This document shows positions 1 through 10,868 of a DNA stretch of 64,000 bases, in pieces. A model generated the notes under the pieces. It was given only the letters and a program-made list of their open reading frames with translations. It did not search any database and had not been told where the DNA came from. Made by a program: the position numbers and the translations under genes. This DNA comes from Gaeumannomyces sp. JS-464 (taxonomy: Eukaryota > Ascomycota > Sordariomycetes > Magnaporthales > Magnaporthaceae): assembly GCA_002197995.1 (NCBI GenBank), contig NGZR01000002.1, positions 3,410,001 through 3,474,000 on the forward strand, in the 5' to 3' direction. How positions within the stretch are numbered: position 1 is the stretch's first letter; the number at the start of each line of letters is the position of its first letter.

Positions 1-1696
1 AGAGCTAGCAACCCGGACGGCGGACCCCTGGACCCAACTTTTGGATTTGGGTACCGACCTGCCTCGGCTCTCATCATACATACATACGAAGCAGAGCGCG
101 CGCAGGTACCACAACGCCACTGGCCACGCCCGACACTCACCTAAGGTACATAGGTCCCAGACTGCGCTGCGTAGGCCGTGCTGTGCTGGCATCGCATAAC
201 CACACCGCAAAGCAAACGGACACCTGCATCCCAAGCTTTCTTACTTCGACGCCGACCGACTCGTGGCAGCCAAACTAGTCCTGCTCGCCCAGTTTCTGTT
301 GACGGGCGCTCGCTGGTACCCTAGCCGTAGCGATCCCGGTGTCTCCATCGACAAATCCATCAACACGTCCTGGGCTGGCAGTGTCGGCGTCCACACCGAC
401 GTCGGGCTTGGGTGGTCTGGCACTTTTCGAGCTCCCAAGGTTGGATCTTATAGGCAGGCCCGAACGGTTACCACGCGGACCAAGCAGCAACCTTGCCTTG
501 CCTGGCTGGAGCCCGCCCACACCCACTTCTTTCCATCTGCAGCCATCCTCGGCCGCCCCTTCCCTCTGCCGCCACAGGTGAGGTACATACCCCGCCGACC
601 CGGCCGCTGCTCCAGTCGGGGTGCTTGCCTGCTTCCCAGGGCCTTCTGGGCTTGGGATCCAAGACTGCAAACCTTTTCCCACTTTAGCAAGCTGCCTGCC
701 CTCCATCTCGCCTTCGGACCTTTCCCGTGTTCGCCTTCTTCTAACACAATCGACAGAGGACGACCCATTCCCCTGCGCGCCTCTTTGCTCTTCAACTCTC
801 GCCCGAGTGTCTTTCGAGAAAGGGGGCACACGAGCATCTTTGAAGGTAAGCCACAAATCTTCTTGACGCTCGCACGCACCGCCGCAGGCCAGCGCCATCC
901 ATTTCCTCCACGACTGGCTCCTGGAAGCAGACCCTCTGGACGGGGAAAAACTGCACTTTGGAGCTGCAGTTGGCACATTTGCCCTCCCGCCTCCGGCACG
1001 AACACTTGGTGCCATCTCGGGTTACACTTGTCCTCTATTCATCTCCTTATAGCCGTTCAGCCCTTTCGAGCTTGGTAGCATCCTGCCTAGATGCTCGCCT
1101 GCCTGCTTTGAGCATACGTCTCTTTGTCGATGACGCATAGAAGAGCGTAAACGGCCTCACCTCTATTGAACCCCGCCACCAACCCTTTCCGATCCAAGGC
1201 CCAAGTCGGCGCGCGCAGAGCTGTCAGCCATCGGAGGCCCTTTTCCCATCTCCCCGCAAGCCCTCATCCTAGTGGGAGTGCCCAGACCCCACATTTTGCG
1301 GCCCCTTTTCTCCGCTCCCCTTCTCGGTAGTCCATCGACTTGCCCAAATGCTCACGCTTTGCTTTAGCCGAAGCGCTGGTCTATGGCCATCAAGCTGTCC
1401 TCGATATCAAACAGACCCTCCACTTGCGATTTTCTTTCCCAATCTTCCCCACGCGCTCATTTACCTTCGTATGGAGGCACTTGCCCCCGAAACGCTGCCC
1501 TACCTATTCCCAACGTTGGCTTGCCACGTGGCTGGGCTAACGGGGGACGTGACTGCGGCCCCGTTTCCTGGCTTGGGCGTAGGACTGACTCGGTTTACAT
1601 CCGAGGGAAAGAGAGAGAGCAAACCGCTGATACGGAAGAATACAGACTTGAGAGCATCTACCTTCGTGAACCTTTCACGTACTGTCACCATCAGCA
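1..1696. other. 5' flank and leader of the RRM gene
   Basis: No supportable gene. Long open frames exist on both strands around 263-1078, but they overlap each other, have biased low-complexity composition and resemble no family. The segment is pyrimidine-rich, especially 1226-1330, which is common in fungal promoters and 5' leaders, so it probably holds the promoter and 5' UTR of the downstream RNA-binding gene. Confidence 0.5.
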
Positions 1697-2599
1697 ATGT
1701 CCAAACTTTTCATCGGGTAAGTCTCCAAGTTCGCGGTCAGAGATGGCCAATCTCCGGCGGAAGTCCATCTTTGCTTACATTCAGTTCAGAGGCCTTGCAT
1801 GGCACACGGAGGAGGCCATCCTCCGTCAAAAGTTCGAGGAGTTCGGTGCTGTGGAAGAAGCCGTGCGTGAAGATCTCCAACTAGTTTCCACTTTGATTTG
1901 AGACTAATCTTGAGGATTGCCGCAGGTGGTTGTTAAGGACAGAGACACGGGCCGCAGCCGCGGGTTTGGCTTTGTGCGATACACCAACGAGGAAGATGCA
2001 CAGAGGGCCATCAATGCGATGAACAACGTCGAGTATGGAAATTCTGTCCCAAGTCATCCTTCTCTGAGGCTGTCTGCTTTTATAGTGACTGTTTCGTCCG
2101 GACAATCGTTTCTAATGCCCATGTCCCCCTAGGTTTGACGGGCGAACCATCCGCGTCGACAAGGCCTCGGACACAGGCCCGAGGGGCGGATACGGCGGCC
2201 GAGGTGGAAGCCCGGCAGCTGGCTACGGCGGAAGAGGTGGAGGCTACGTCACGTCGCCGCAGATGCCGCAGATGCCCTACGGGGTCCACCCCAGCAGTAC
2301 CAGATGCCGGCCCAGCACATGTATGCCCAAGCGTACGGCCGCGGTGGATACCCGGCCCAGGTCCCTGGCTACGGTGCCCCTCCTGCTCAAGGTGAGTTGA
2401 TTCGATGTGAAGACCATCCTAAGACCATAGGTGGAAGCTAATGCCGAACCAAGGATGGCAAGCCGGAGCCCCGAACCCGTATGTCTATGCAGACCCGTCG
2501 CAGATGCCTCTCCAGCCTGGACAGCAACCACAGCAGCTTCAACACCACCAGCAGCAGGTCCCACCGCAGAACCCACCTCCAGGTGGCCCCGGCTACTGA
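1697..2599 (+). CDS. Glycine-rich RRM RNA-binding protein (five exons, one frame break)
   Basis: Single RNA-recognition-motif protein, likely a nuclear or cytoplasmic hnRNP/GRP-type RNA chaperone. Exons are 1697-1716, 1790-1862, 1926-2032, 2133-2391 and 2454-2599; all introns are GT..AG. Joined exons give the RNP2 motif LFIGGL directly after the start and RNP1 RGFGFVRY, then [11 protein letters not shown] closing the RRM. A Gly-rich stretch (RGGYGGRGG) and a Gln/Pro/Tyr-rich tail ending GGPGY follow. The coding frame breaks at the GGGG run 2281-2284. Adding one G restores a [12 protein letters not shown] tail, which the last intron then continues in frame; the joined length becomes 606 nt (201 aa). 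As given, the frame would run into a stop inside intron 4. The start is fixed because exon 1 is only 20 nt and begins with the ATG. Family identity is sure; the precise orthologue is not. Confidence 0.9.
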
Positions 2600-3464
2600 T
2601 AACTTCCACGATCAACACCCGGAATGCGGCTAGGGGTAGCTTGAGGGCGGCCGCATCTGTCCTTCGATGGATCAAACCCGACCGCAAATCGCCGCACACC
2701 TTCGATCGATCTCCATCCAGCGTCGCGTCTGACGGATTCACCAATGTGTGTGTTTTGATAAAAAAAAAAGTTTTGCCTGTCTTCTTGCTCGCGGTGTAGT
2801 GCGATACGATACCCGTCCGTCGGTGCCTTGACCGCGACAGGCAAGCCGGACAAACCGAACGAGACCAATTGTCGACTTCGAATGTCATCTGAGTCGTTAC
2901 TTTCTGCGAGGGGAAGTTGTCATGCGTGATGGTTTCTTCATCGACCCGTTTTGTTTTGTTTGTCCTCGGGGTTTCTTCTATGGCATCTCATGGCTTTTTG
3001 GTTTGGTTTCTCATTTATTTTGGGTCTCCGTATCAGCCCCCCATGTGTCACCTCTCGTGCTTTCTACCTTCAGGTCGCGGGACATACTTGATTGATGTTT
3101 CTTAAAGCCAGTCATCCCTTTCTTCACTATTCAGCCTTGCTTTATGCTTTCTTCGTCTGGAGTCCGGGAAAGGAACATGGGAGATCAGGTGGCTGTCTGA
3201 TTCTCAGGCATGACGAGTCTGACCATTGCGTTCAAGGGATGATTAGAGCGGGCCTCAAGGAAAGGGAATGTTAAGGGCAGGAGACTTGGAGGAGTTAAGC
3301 AGTCTCGCGACGACGAAGGATTGCTGTTATCACGACAAGGAGAACGCCGGTTGTGTGACGTCTGCGATGACTGACGACATTGATGAGGAACCAGGGGGAA
3401 AAGTATATTCTATTTCTTCTGCTTTCTCGTTGATGCCTCTCTGCCGTTGCTTGCGTTCTGTTCA
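2600..3464. other. Convergent 3' flanks (RRM / ChaC)
   Basis: No gene seen. T-rich sequence with a short A tract at about 2760-2769, expected to hold the 3' UTRs of the two convergent genes. Confidence 0.5.
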
Positions 3465-4566
3465 CTACTTCTCTGTCTCTTCTTGTTCTTCTACGCTTTT
3501 TGCCTGCTTAAATTCGTGAGGAGCATCGGCGGCGAGTGTGTTTGTTCTGCGGCTGGCCAACCAGTGGACGCGTTGTGCCAGGTCGGTGACGTGCTCATCC
3601 CCGCTCTCTGGGCTTAGCCCCTCGAGGGCGTCGTGCACGACAACAGGTAGTCGATGTTTGGACCACTGGGACCGTGGGAGCGGTAAATATGCTCGGCGAG
3701 GGCCTGGACGTCCTGCGGGCCGACAAATTGGTCGTTGTCAGGGGTGCCGATGTACACCAAAGTCCGGATGGGACCGGGGGTCCCGTCCGCCGGGTGAAAG
3801 GGCGTATAGTGGATGGTGTAGCCGTTGATTTCGCGGATGTCGAGGTACTCTTTGACCTCGTCGACCTTGTCGGCCTCGATGCGATAGGCGGTGCCCCATA
3901 CCTTGTCCGGGGCCGTGTCATGGTGGTCGGTCAGGGTCTCCCAGTACGGCCTCTCGAGGAGAGTAACGACGCGCCCGGGCTTGTCTGGCGTTCCTCTGTG
4001 ATCCTGGCTGTGCGGGCGGTTGGTAGCAAAAGGGGAATATGCAAGTTAGCTTCTGGACGGGGATGAAACGTTTCTCATGTTTTTGACCCAAGGTATAAAC
4101 GATGAGCCGGGGTCTGGAGGCTAACCGTACCTCGCCTGGAATGTATGTTAGATAGGTATTGAGAAAGAATCGGAGGCAAGGGTGACGAGACAAACAGGAC
4201 GGGAGAAACTGTGGGATCGAGCCTTACCTGCCAGAAGCGCCGGACATAGCCCGTGACGAAGCCGGGAATCCGCCGATCTGGTTACCCGGTCAGTTGGACA
4301 GTAGGCCAAGGCTACCAGGAGACGGGCAACTCATTCTCCCGGAGGACCATCCCGTGTCCACCTTACCAAAATGTGGCGGCGGCTTCCATATCAGGCTTCT
4401 GCATATATGTATATTTCCACGGAACCGTCAGGCCTCGGCGCAGTCCATTTTTCAGGGGGTGGGGAGGGAACTTTCGTGTGCACAAGAAAAAAACGAACCC
4501 GTAACCAAAGAGCCAGAACTCGCCGTTATCGGGCGGGAGATCTTTCTGGCCTTGACTAGCAGACAT
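3465..4566 (-). CDS. Glutathione-specific gamma-glutamylcyclotransferase, ChaC family
   Basis: Cleaves cytosolic glutathione to 5-oxoproline and Cys-Gly (known for the family). Exons (minus strand): 4566-4499, 4398-4367, 4277-4228, 4135-4131 and 4007-3465. Splicing exons 1 and 2 builds the substrate-loop signature FGYGSLIWKPPPHF; exon 3 gives RIPGFVTGYVRRFWQ. Exon 5 carries DHRGTP, VWGTAYR and EYLDIREINGY; the last contains the Glu I take as catalytic by family knowledge. A 5-nt micro-exon (4131-4135) is required to keep frame between FWQ and SQDHRG. Near 3637 one base is missing: without it translation ends early after LLSC, and with it the conserved C-terminal helix (DEHVTDLAQRV) follows and the total is 699 nt (232 aa). 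The start ATG at 4566 is preferred over an upstream in-frame TTG. It is convergent with the RRM gene. Confidence 0.9.
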
Positions 4567-4660
4567 GGCAAAAAAAGCCAATGGCGCGTGCGCTTCGATG
4601 GAGTTGTGTCTGTGTAAAGACTTGGGGTGGGCGTTGGGCTGGGAGGCTGGGAGGCTTGGT

Positions 4661-4708
4661 GGGATTCAGGGGTGGCGGGTTCAGGGGTGGCGGGGTTCAG
4701 GGGCTTTG
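4661..4708. repeat. 16-bp minisatellite, three copies
   Basis: Units at 4661-4676, 4677-4692 and 4693-4708 share the core GGGTTCAGGGGTGGCG, the third copy diverging at its end. It lies in the promoter side of the ChaC gene. Direct observation; no function implied. Confidence 0.75.
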
Positions 4709-5415
4709 CCCGATTATTTTTGGTGTAGGCAGCTTTTTCGAGGTTTGGAAGCGTTAATTTGGGACAAAGCCGTGGGATAACTGCTGTAACCTGGATTATA
4801 CGAGGAGGTGCCGAGTACTGGCTTACAAATGCCTTGCACTGGGTAATTGGAACGGATAGATCAGACACCGGCCGGGCAGCGGGCGGGCAATGAACCGGAC
4901 TCGGTCGGCGGATTTGTGGGGTGGGGATGGAGAGGTAAGCAGACACGATGGTGAAATAGAGGCCGTGTACCGTGTCATTCATCCATGGCCCCCTTGACGG
5001 GCCGCCAAGGCAAGCGGCAGAGAACATGACTTGCAGTGCCCGTTCGCTTGCTTTGGATCTCGAGGAGCCGCAGCCGGTAACGCGTGTCCCCCACGCATCC
5101 GACTTGAGGAGCGTTTGAGGCAGGTGCAGGACGCCTCCGAGTGCGGAGGCACCCCCCCGCTAGGTTGGCTCTGGAGGACCCGACGTCACGGTCAACCTAG
5201 ACTCACGGTGAGGAGGCGACGCAGCAAGGTGGAACAAATAAAATGATTCTTGGCTTGATGACTGCTTCACGTTGTTGGATATGCCAACCACGAAATGCTT
5301 ATGCTAATCCACAGAGTATGAAAAAATGGTGGAAGAGCAACGAAAAGAAAATCAAGTCCACAAACCCAAACCTCTACCGTCCAAAGCCCATCCAGAATGT
5401 AGAACCGAAGCAACC

Positions 5416-5443
5416 CAAAACTAAAACCAAAACCAAAACCAAA
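5416..5443. repeat. (AAAACC)n short tandem repeat
   Basis: About four consecutive AAAACC-like units, the first being AAAACT. A simple repeat in the 3' flank of the Cys-rich-tailed gene. Confidence 0.7.
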
Positions 5444-5795
5444 CGTTCGAGTTGTATCCTCGAGAAATCCCAAACCCCCTTGCCGCCTTTTTGCTCACCG
5501 CCTCACCCTCTTGCTCATTTTAGGTATCGAAATGCGTGTGTGCGCCTTCCCCTTTCGAGGCCTGATGTTTCCACGCCGTGGCGTCACATTACCAGCTCGA
5601 AAATTCCCAGTACTCTAAGACCGGGAAGCATGACAAGAAAAAGAAAAAAAAGACAAAGGAAAACAAGTCGCAAGGTATAACAACACGAGAGCTCAAATGC
5701 TCTCCGGAAAACGGGATGACGTGGCAAATCTTTAGCGCTGCAAAGACTCATTTTACATGACTGGTGACAAAAAAGGGAGAAAAAGACCCCAGTAC

Positions 5796-8296
5796 TCAGT
5801 ACACCGCTTGCGGGGACATCGGGGAGATGACGACGGGCGAGCCCGGTATTCCGTTCGGAATAGCATCGCCGTTCTTCTGGACGGCCATGGTCGACGGCAC
5901 GGGCTGGCCGCCGGCCACTTTGATGCGGGCCATGAGGGCGCCGAGGTCGCCCTTGTTCTGGGACAGGACGTCCTTGCAGGGCACGCAGACGCGGAGCCAG
6001 CAGAAGCGGCAACGGAACCGGTCCTCGGCATCCTCGCGCGCGCACGTCTGGCACGCGAGGGGGTAGTTGCTGTTTGGCGTCGGGGCCATGAAGCGGTGCT
6101 TGTGCATGCAGCCCCAGTGCGACGGCTTGAGCCCGCGCATCTGGAACACGGTGCCCGCGGCCGGGGCCGGGCCCATGGCGCCCGCCATCGAGGGGAACCG
6201 CGCCGCCGCCGGGTCGAAGTCGTCCGTCTGCACCAGCTCCTTGAAGCTCGTGCCGTCCGAGGACCGGAAGTCGGGCAGCAGCGGTGCCGGTTGAAATGGT
6301 GAGGGCTGGGCTCTTACGGTGGATGGGCTGTTCGGCGCGGAAAAGTAGGCCTCGGCGATGGACTCGGAAACTGATTCGGTGTCCAGGGCAAGGGGCTGTT
6401 CGGCCGGGCGCCGAAGTATCGGGGACGTCGGCATTTCGGCGCCTCGGGACGACGTCCTGGCTGGGAATTGGGTTTGAGCGCCGTTGGTGGGGGTGGTGTC
6501 GACCGTTGGCGACAACATGCTCTTGTAGTGTGGCTGCAGGGGTTGCTGCAGCCCCAGGCCGGTGGGCGCCGCCGGAGGAGCTGCCGCCCCCGACGACGGC
6601 GCAGCCTGCTCAACGAGCGTGGCGTTTGACGGCTTGGACTTGAGCCGGGCGTCGGGCGACTTTGGGAATGACGAGAAGTTGCCACCCATCCTGCCGGGGC
6701 CGCCGTTACTTGACGCCGGCGGGGCGGTGCTGATAGGCTGCGGGACGTCTTTCCGCGGCGCGATTGGGGCCTCGGTCGGAACGATGGCGGATGGGAGCGA
6801 TTTCCTGGGCACGGGTTGGTGGGGCACCAGGTCCGGAGACGATGCGGGGGACACAGGCGACACGGGCGACACGATCTGCTCAATGACAGGGCTCCTGATA
6901 TCGTGCTGTTCGTAGTCCGGGGTGGGCAGCCGGCGTATGGTTGATGGGTGCTGGACGACAACTGGGGACTTGGCCGCGGGCAGGTTGGACGGCAGCTGCG
7001 GCTGTTGCCAGCGACCTGAGCCGTCGTCGTCTGATCTGGGCCTTGCCACGTCGGCGCTGCCATTGGCGGCTGGCTGTTCCCCGTCACCAGGGCGGCGATG
7101 CCTCAGCTTCGCCTCAGCTTTTGATAGGGCAGAACCCATAGTGGTGTCCTCGTTTTGGGTTAAGGTTTCGGCAGTGGGATTCGGGCGGATGTTCCTGCCC
7201 GGCAGGCCGCCGGCCGGGCTCCTGGGCGGCGGCCGTTTAGAGTTCGGGTCGGCGGACAAGGGTCCGGGAGACAGCTGCTGGGCGGCGGCTAGCGAACTCG
7301 AGTCCGTCTGCAGGAACTGTGATTTACTCGGTAGTTCGGGCTTTTCTTCCTTGGGTGGTGGCACGGGCACTTCAGAGGTTGCCGTCGAGCCGTGGCTGCT
7401 TCTCAACTTGAGCTCCGACACCTCAATGTGCTTGTCCGTCTTCACCAATCTTCTCCTCCAGAGCTCTAGTTCCTCCTGCGACTGTGACTGCGCGGCAGTG
7501 GACGTGGGTTTCTGTGACGAGGTGCTGGAGAACCAGCCCGAGTGAGCCACGTCCTGGTCCTTGGGAGGTGGCGGTGGGAGTGAACGCCCGGCGTCCTTCA
7601 TGGGCGGTGTGGGCGGCTGACTGAAGCTAGCCATGCTCTCTGAGCTGGACGGCTCGCCAAAGTCAAGGGGCGGAAGTGTGAATGGGGAGACGACCTTCTT
7701 GGCGTCTGCCGGCGATGATGGTGATTGGGGGACGAGTGACGACGAGTCTTTTGTGCTGGCGGTTGTTTCGGACGATCTCTGCGCAGCAGACTCTGACGAC
7801 GACCTCGAGTACGCGGACAAAAGACTGAGGATGGAGTTTGCAGGTGAGGGAGGGTGATCATCAAGAGGTGCGGCTGGTGGCGCTGACAAGGACGGTGACG
7901 ACAACTTCCCCACTGGAGTCCGTGCTGCGGCTGCTGGAGGCGCTGCGGTTGTGGGCGGTTTCGGGGAGGCCCTGGGGGTCTTGGGAAAGGGTGCCGGGGA
8001 GCTCGGCAGGGCGACGGGGCGCCGGGGTATGGCCATGGGTGGCGGGGGCCCGGCGTTTTAGGGGACACAAGAAGCTGTCGCTGCAGCGGCGAGTCAAGCG
8101 GAGGAGGGGGTGGTTGGCTGGCCTTGGGCGGAGGAGTCGGCACAGCGTTTGCCAGACTGGTCGAGGCCGCGGTGCGCGGGCGGAACATGTGCTCCAGGTC
8201 GTCGAAGCTGTCGCTGAAGCTTTCGAGCGGCGGCGGCGCGGGAAGCGCCTTGGAGAAGCGCGACCTGCCCTTCCTCGGGGGCTGGAGCGAGTCCAT
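5796..8296 (-). CDS. Conserved Ser/Pro-rich fungal protein with C-terminal Cys-rich (zinc-binding?) domain
   Basis: I do not recognise a named family. Apparently a single exon of about 833 aa after one correction. The N-terminus starts at ATG 8296 (context CCGCCATGG) with MDSLQPPRKGRSRF. About 650 residues are low-complexity Ser/Pro/Gln sequence, probably disordered, with several SPV/SP sites that could be kinase targets (inference). The last ~120 residues are ordered-looking: LKPSHWGCMHKHRFM, LACQTC, RFRCRFCWLRVCVPC and a KGDLGALMARI helix. That is a set of paired Cys plus His residues consistent with a structural zinc site. The frame breaks at the GGGGG run 8044-8048 (plus strand); one more G joins the two reading frames through a Pro run and gives exactly 834 codons. 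Function unknown; the domain layout suggests a scaffold or regulatory role, unproven. Confidence 0.8.
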
Positions 8297-8525
8297 GGCG
8301 GCGGTGCCGGCCTGTCGAGTCGAGCCGAGCTTTGCCTGTTCCACGGTACTGTAGTTGCTGCACTTCCCGGCCGTATGCAAGGTTGCGTGGCACCGGCGTG
8401 CGTCGGGCAAGGGGCCACCCTTCTGGGATGATGGGACGGTTTTCTGGATGCGGCAAAACGGGGGTTTTTTCTGAGGGGCCAACCAAACCAGAGGGTGGGT
8501 TGAGGTCGCAGGAACTTGGAACAAG

Positions 8526-8545
8526 AAAAAAAAAAAAAAAAAAAA
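8526..8545. repeat. A20 homopolymer
   Basis: Uninterrupted 20 adenines upstream of the minus-strand gene starting at 8296, so a dT tract in its promoter orientation. Confidence 0.9.
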
Positions 8546-10483
8546 GGAGTAAAGGCCCCAGGAGGAGCGCGCACGCGGTGGACTGACAGGGCCGGCCAAG
8601 GAAATGCGCTAAATGCGGAAATGCGACCTACGTCGCCGTGACCCAATGGACAGGGCGGAGACGGGTCTAGGCACTCCGCAACGTGCGCGCACTCGTTATG
8701 CAGTGCTGGCCTTGCTGGGGAGACGCGGCCTCGAGGTGTCGTCGATATATTGCACTCGAGGGATGCGGCCGGGAGGATGTGTTATTATTGACACTGGCAA
8801 GGTGCAATCTCCGTCGATGCAGGTTCAACGGCGGACAAGGAAAAGTTGGGGCGAAGTGCTGGGCAGGATAGGGGAGTGAGCGTGTGTGGGGGGCGATGGC
8901 AAGACGATGGATGATGGCACTGAAGGATGCATGTTCGTTCGGCTGCGCCAGCGCGCGGGGGGAGGGCTCCACCCATTATGCTGGCTGCATCAAGGGCCTC
9001 CCGGGTGCATGCAGCGACGGCGACCTGATCGGGGGCCATTAGTGGCTCCTCCGTCTCCATCCAGCCCACGCCCCCTTGGAATGGTGAAACCCGCCAGCTC
9101 CTCCAATTATCGGCGAGACCAGAAGAGGGTCTTCGGTAGGCAAACGTGGCAAGGCCGTGTCGCGACGGCGAGGGCGTGCTAGGCCTATTCCGCATTTCCT
9201 GTGGGTGCGACCATCGCTGCTGCTATCTTGCGGTCCCAGAGTCTCAGACCGTCCTCCCTGTGCGCGTGTCTCGATTCGGGGAATGCAGAGACAAGACAGC
9301 TCAGCCCGACGCGCGTAACAGCCCGACGACAACCGAAACCACCGAAACCAGCCAGGCATGTGCGGACATAGAAAAAGGCATCTCTATGCCGCCTCTCAGC
9401 TCCCAGTCTCGCTCAGGCGTAGCTTTTTCGCATCACATCTCGCTGCCTTTTTTTTTCTCTTGCTTTTTCAACGTTGCATTCAAAGTCTGCACGACGGGGC
9501 GCCCGGCATTGGGCTGCCGTCTTCAATTGGCACCACACCCACCTTCCTGTGCCTTCCCGAGGCTCGGACGGTGGATCATTGGCACGATTGGGTCCGCTTA
9601 AGCGGTCGCAGCTCTCTGATCTGCGCAGGGTCCGTCTGGTAGCATCCATCAGGAACAGGCACGGGCTCCGTAAGGGGGTTTTCTCGTCAAGCTTCCAACC
9701 AGGACTTTTCGCGGCGGAGCAGGCGAGCGTCTGATCTGATAGGGAGCCGACTTTTTTCGTTTTCTTTTTTTTTCCATCAATGTCGTCCTGTCGACTGTTG
9801 TCTCACGAGATTTTGGAATGGCAGCGGGTTGCACGCAAAAAGGGAACCACCAGTGCCACAAGGAGACGGGCACCGTGGCACGCTCCCGCTGTTGTTCAAG
9901 CCTCGTGTCAAACCCGTCGGCAGCACTTTTATTTTTCGGATGGCACCTCCGCGTCCGCTCGTCCGACCTGACCTCTATCTCATCAAGCCGCATTGACTTT
10001 TTGATTACGCCCATTACTCTGCGCCGTCTGCAAATGCTAGAGCTCGAGGCTGCGCTACCTGCTCTCCGTCCTCCGCCGATGCCCTCGCAGTTCGCACTAC
10101 CCGTATTCCCTTGGCAACTCGGGGAGTGAGCCAAGGAAACGGGCCATGCGGCCGACCTCGTAGTGCTAGCGGCGGTGGTGGGTACCTGCCTTGGCTTGGG
10201 AGGCCGTCTTGATTCCTGCTCCCACCCGTGCCGCCTCGAAGTTAACTCCCAGTGCTCTTTTGTTTTCTTTGACTTGCCTCCAGGCCCTCCATTTGTGAAG
10301 GAAGATTTGCTTCAATGTCGCATCCGAGTTGGAGATGGCGTTGACTCGACGCCATGGCTGATGGCCAGCCAAGACACAAGCCAAGAACCAAAACGCAAAG
10401 AAGCAATAAGTACCAAGCTAAGACTTGCCTCGATCCCGATTGATGATAACCGTCGAGGGCTCCCAAAATCTTGCATTGTTCTT

Positions 10484-10534
10484 TTTTCTTCTTTTTTTTC
10501 TTTTTTTTTTCTTTTTTTTTCTTTTTTTTTTTTC
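10484..10534. repeat. C-interrupted T tract
   Basis: Runs of 8-11 T separated by single C residues over about 50 nt, upstream of the MFS gene. Such tracts are frequent nucleosome-depleted promoter elements in fungi (general knowledge). Confidence 0.8.
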
Positions 10535-10868
10535 TTCGTGTGGTTGCCAATGGAGCCTGGAAAGCCTGCCAAAGAACCTTGGCCTCTCTAGCGCCACACA
10601 GCTCGCGTCGGCCGGGCACGAGGGACCTCCCGTCAATGGATCCACCGTTCCGGTCATGACCTCATTCCTTCAATCCCCAGCCCCCACCCACAAGTCAGCT
10701 CCGTCTTGTGCTCTTCCCCACAAAGAAGCGCTCCCATATTGTGAGAAACGATGCGGATGTGGCGTGGAATGACTTGATTTGTTATCTGCACTACTTGTTT
10801 CTTGTTACGCCGGCTGTACCTTGAATTCGCCTTGGTCTTTCTGCCCCAAAAAGCCCTCCCTAGCCAAG

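Larger units (their letters stand above)
4567..5795. other. Intergenic: ChaC promoter and 3' flank of the next gene
   Basis: No gene recognised. It contains a short G-rich tandem repeat (4661-4708) and an (AAAACC)-type run at about 5416-5443. Confidence 0.5.
8297..10868. other. 2.6-kb divergent intergenic region
   Basis: Separates the minus-strand Cys-rich-tailed gene from the plus-strand MFS gene, so it must hold both promoters. It carries an A20 tract (8526-8545) and a T-rich tract near 10484-10534. Open frames in it are short, overlapping and compositionally biased; none supportable. Confidence 0.5.

Noticed and set aside
263..1078. 271-codon open frame (plus) overlapped by a 246-codon frame (minus)
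   Set aside because: Both strands are open through GC-rich, low-complexity sequence; no domain, no consistent codon signal, no plausible start context.
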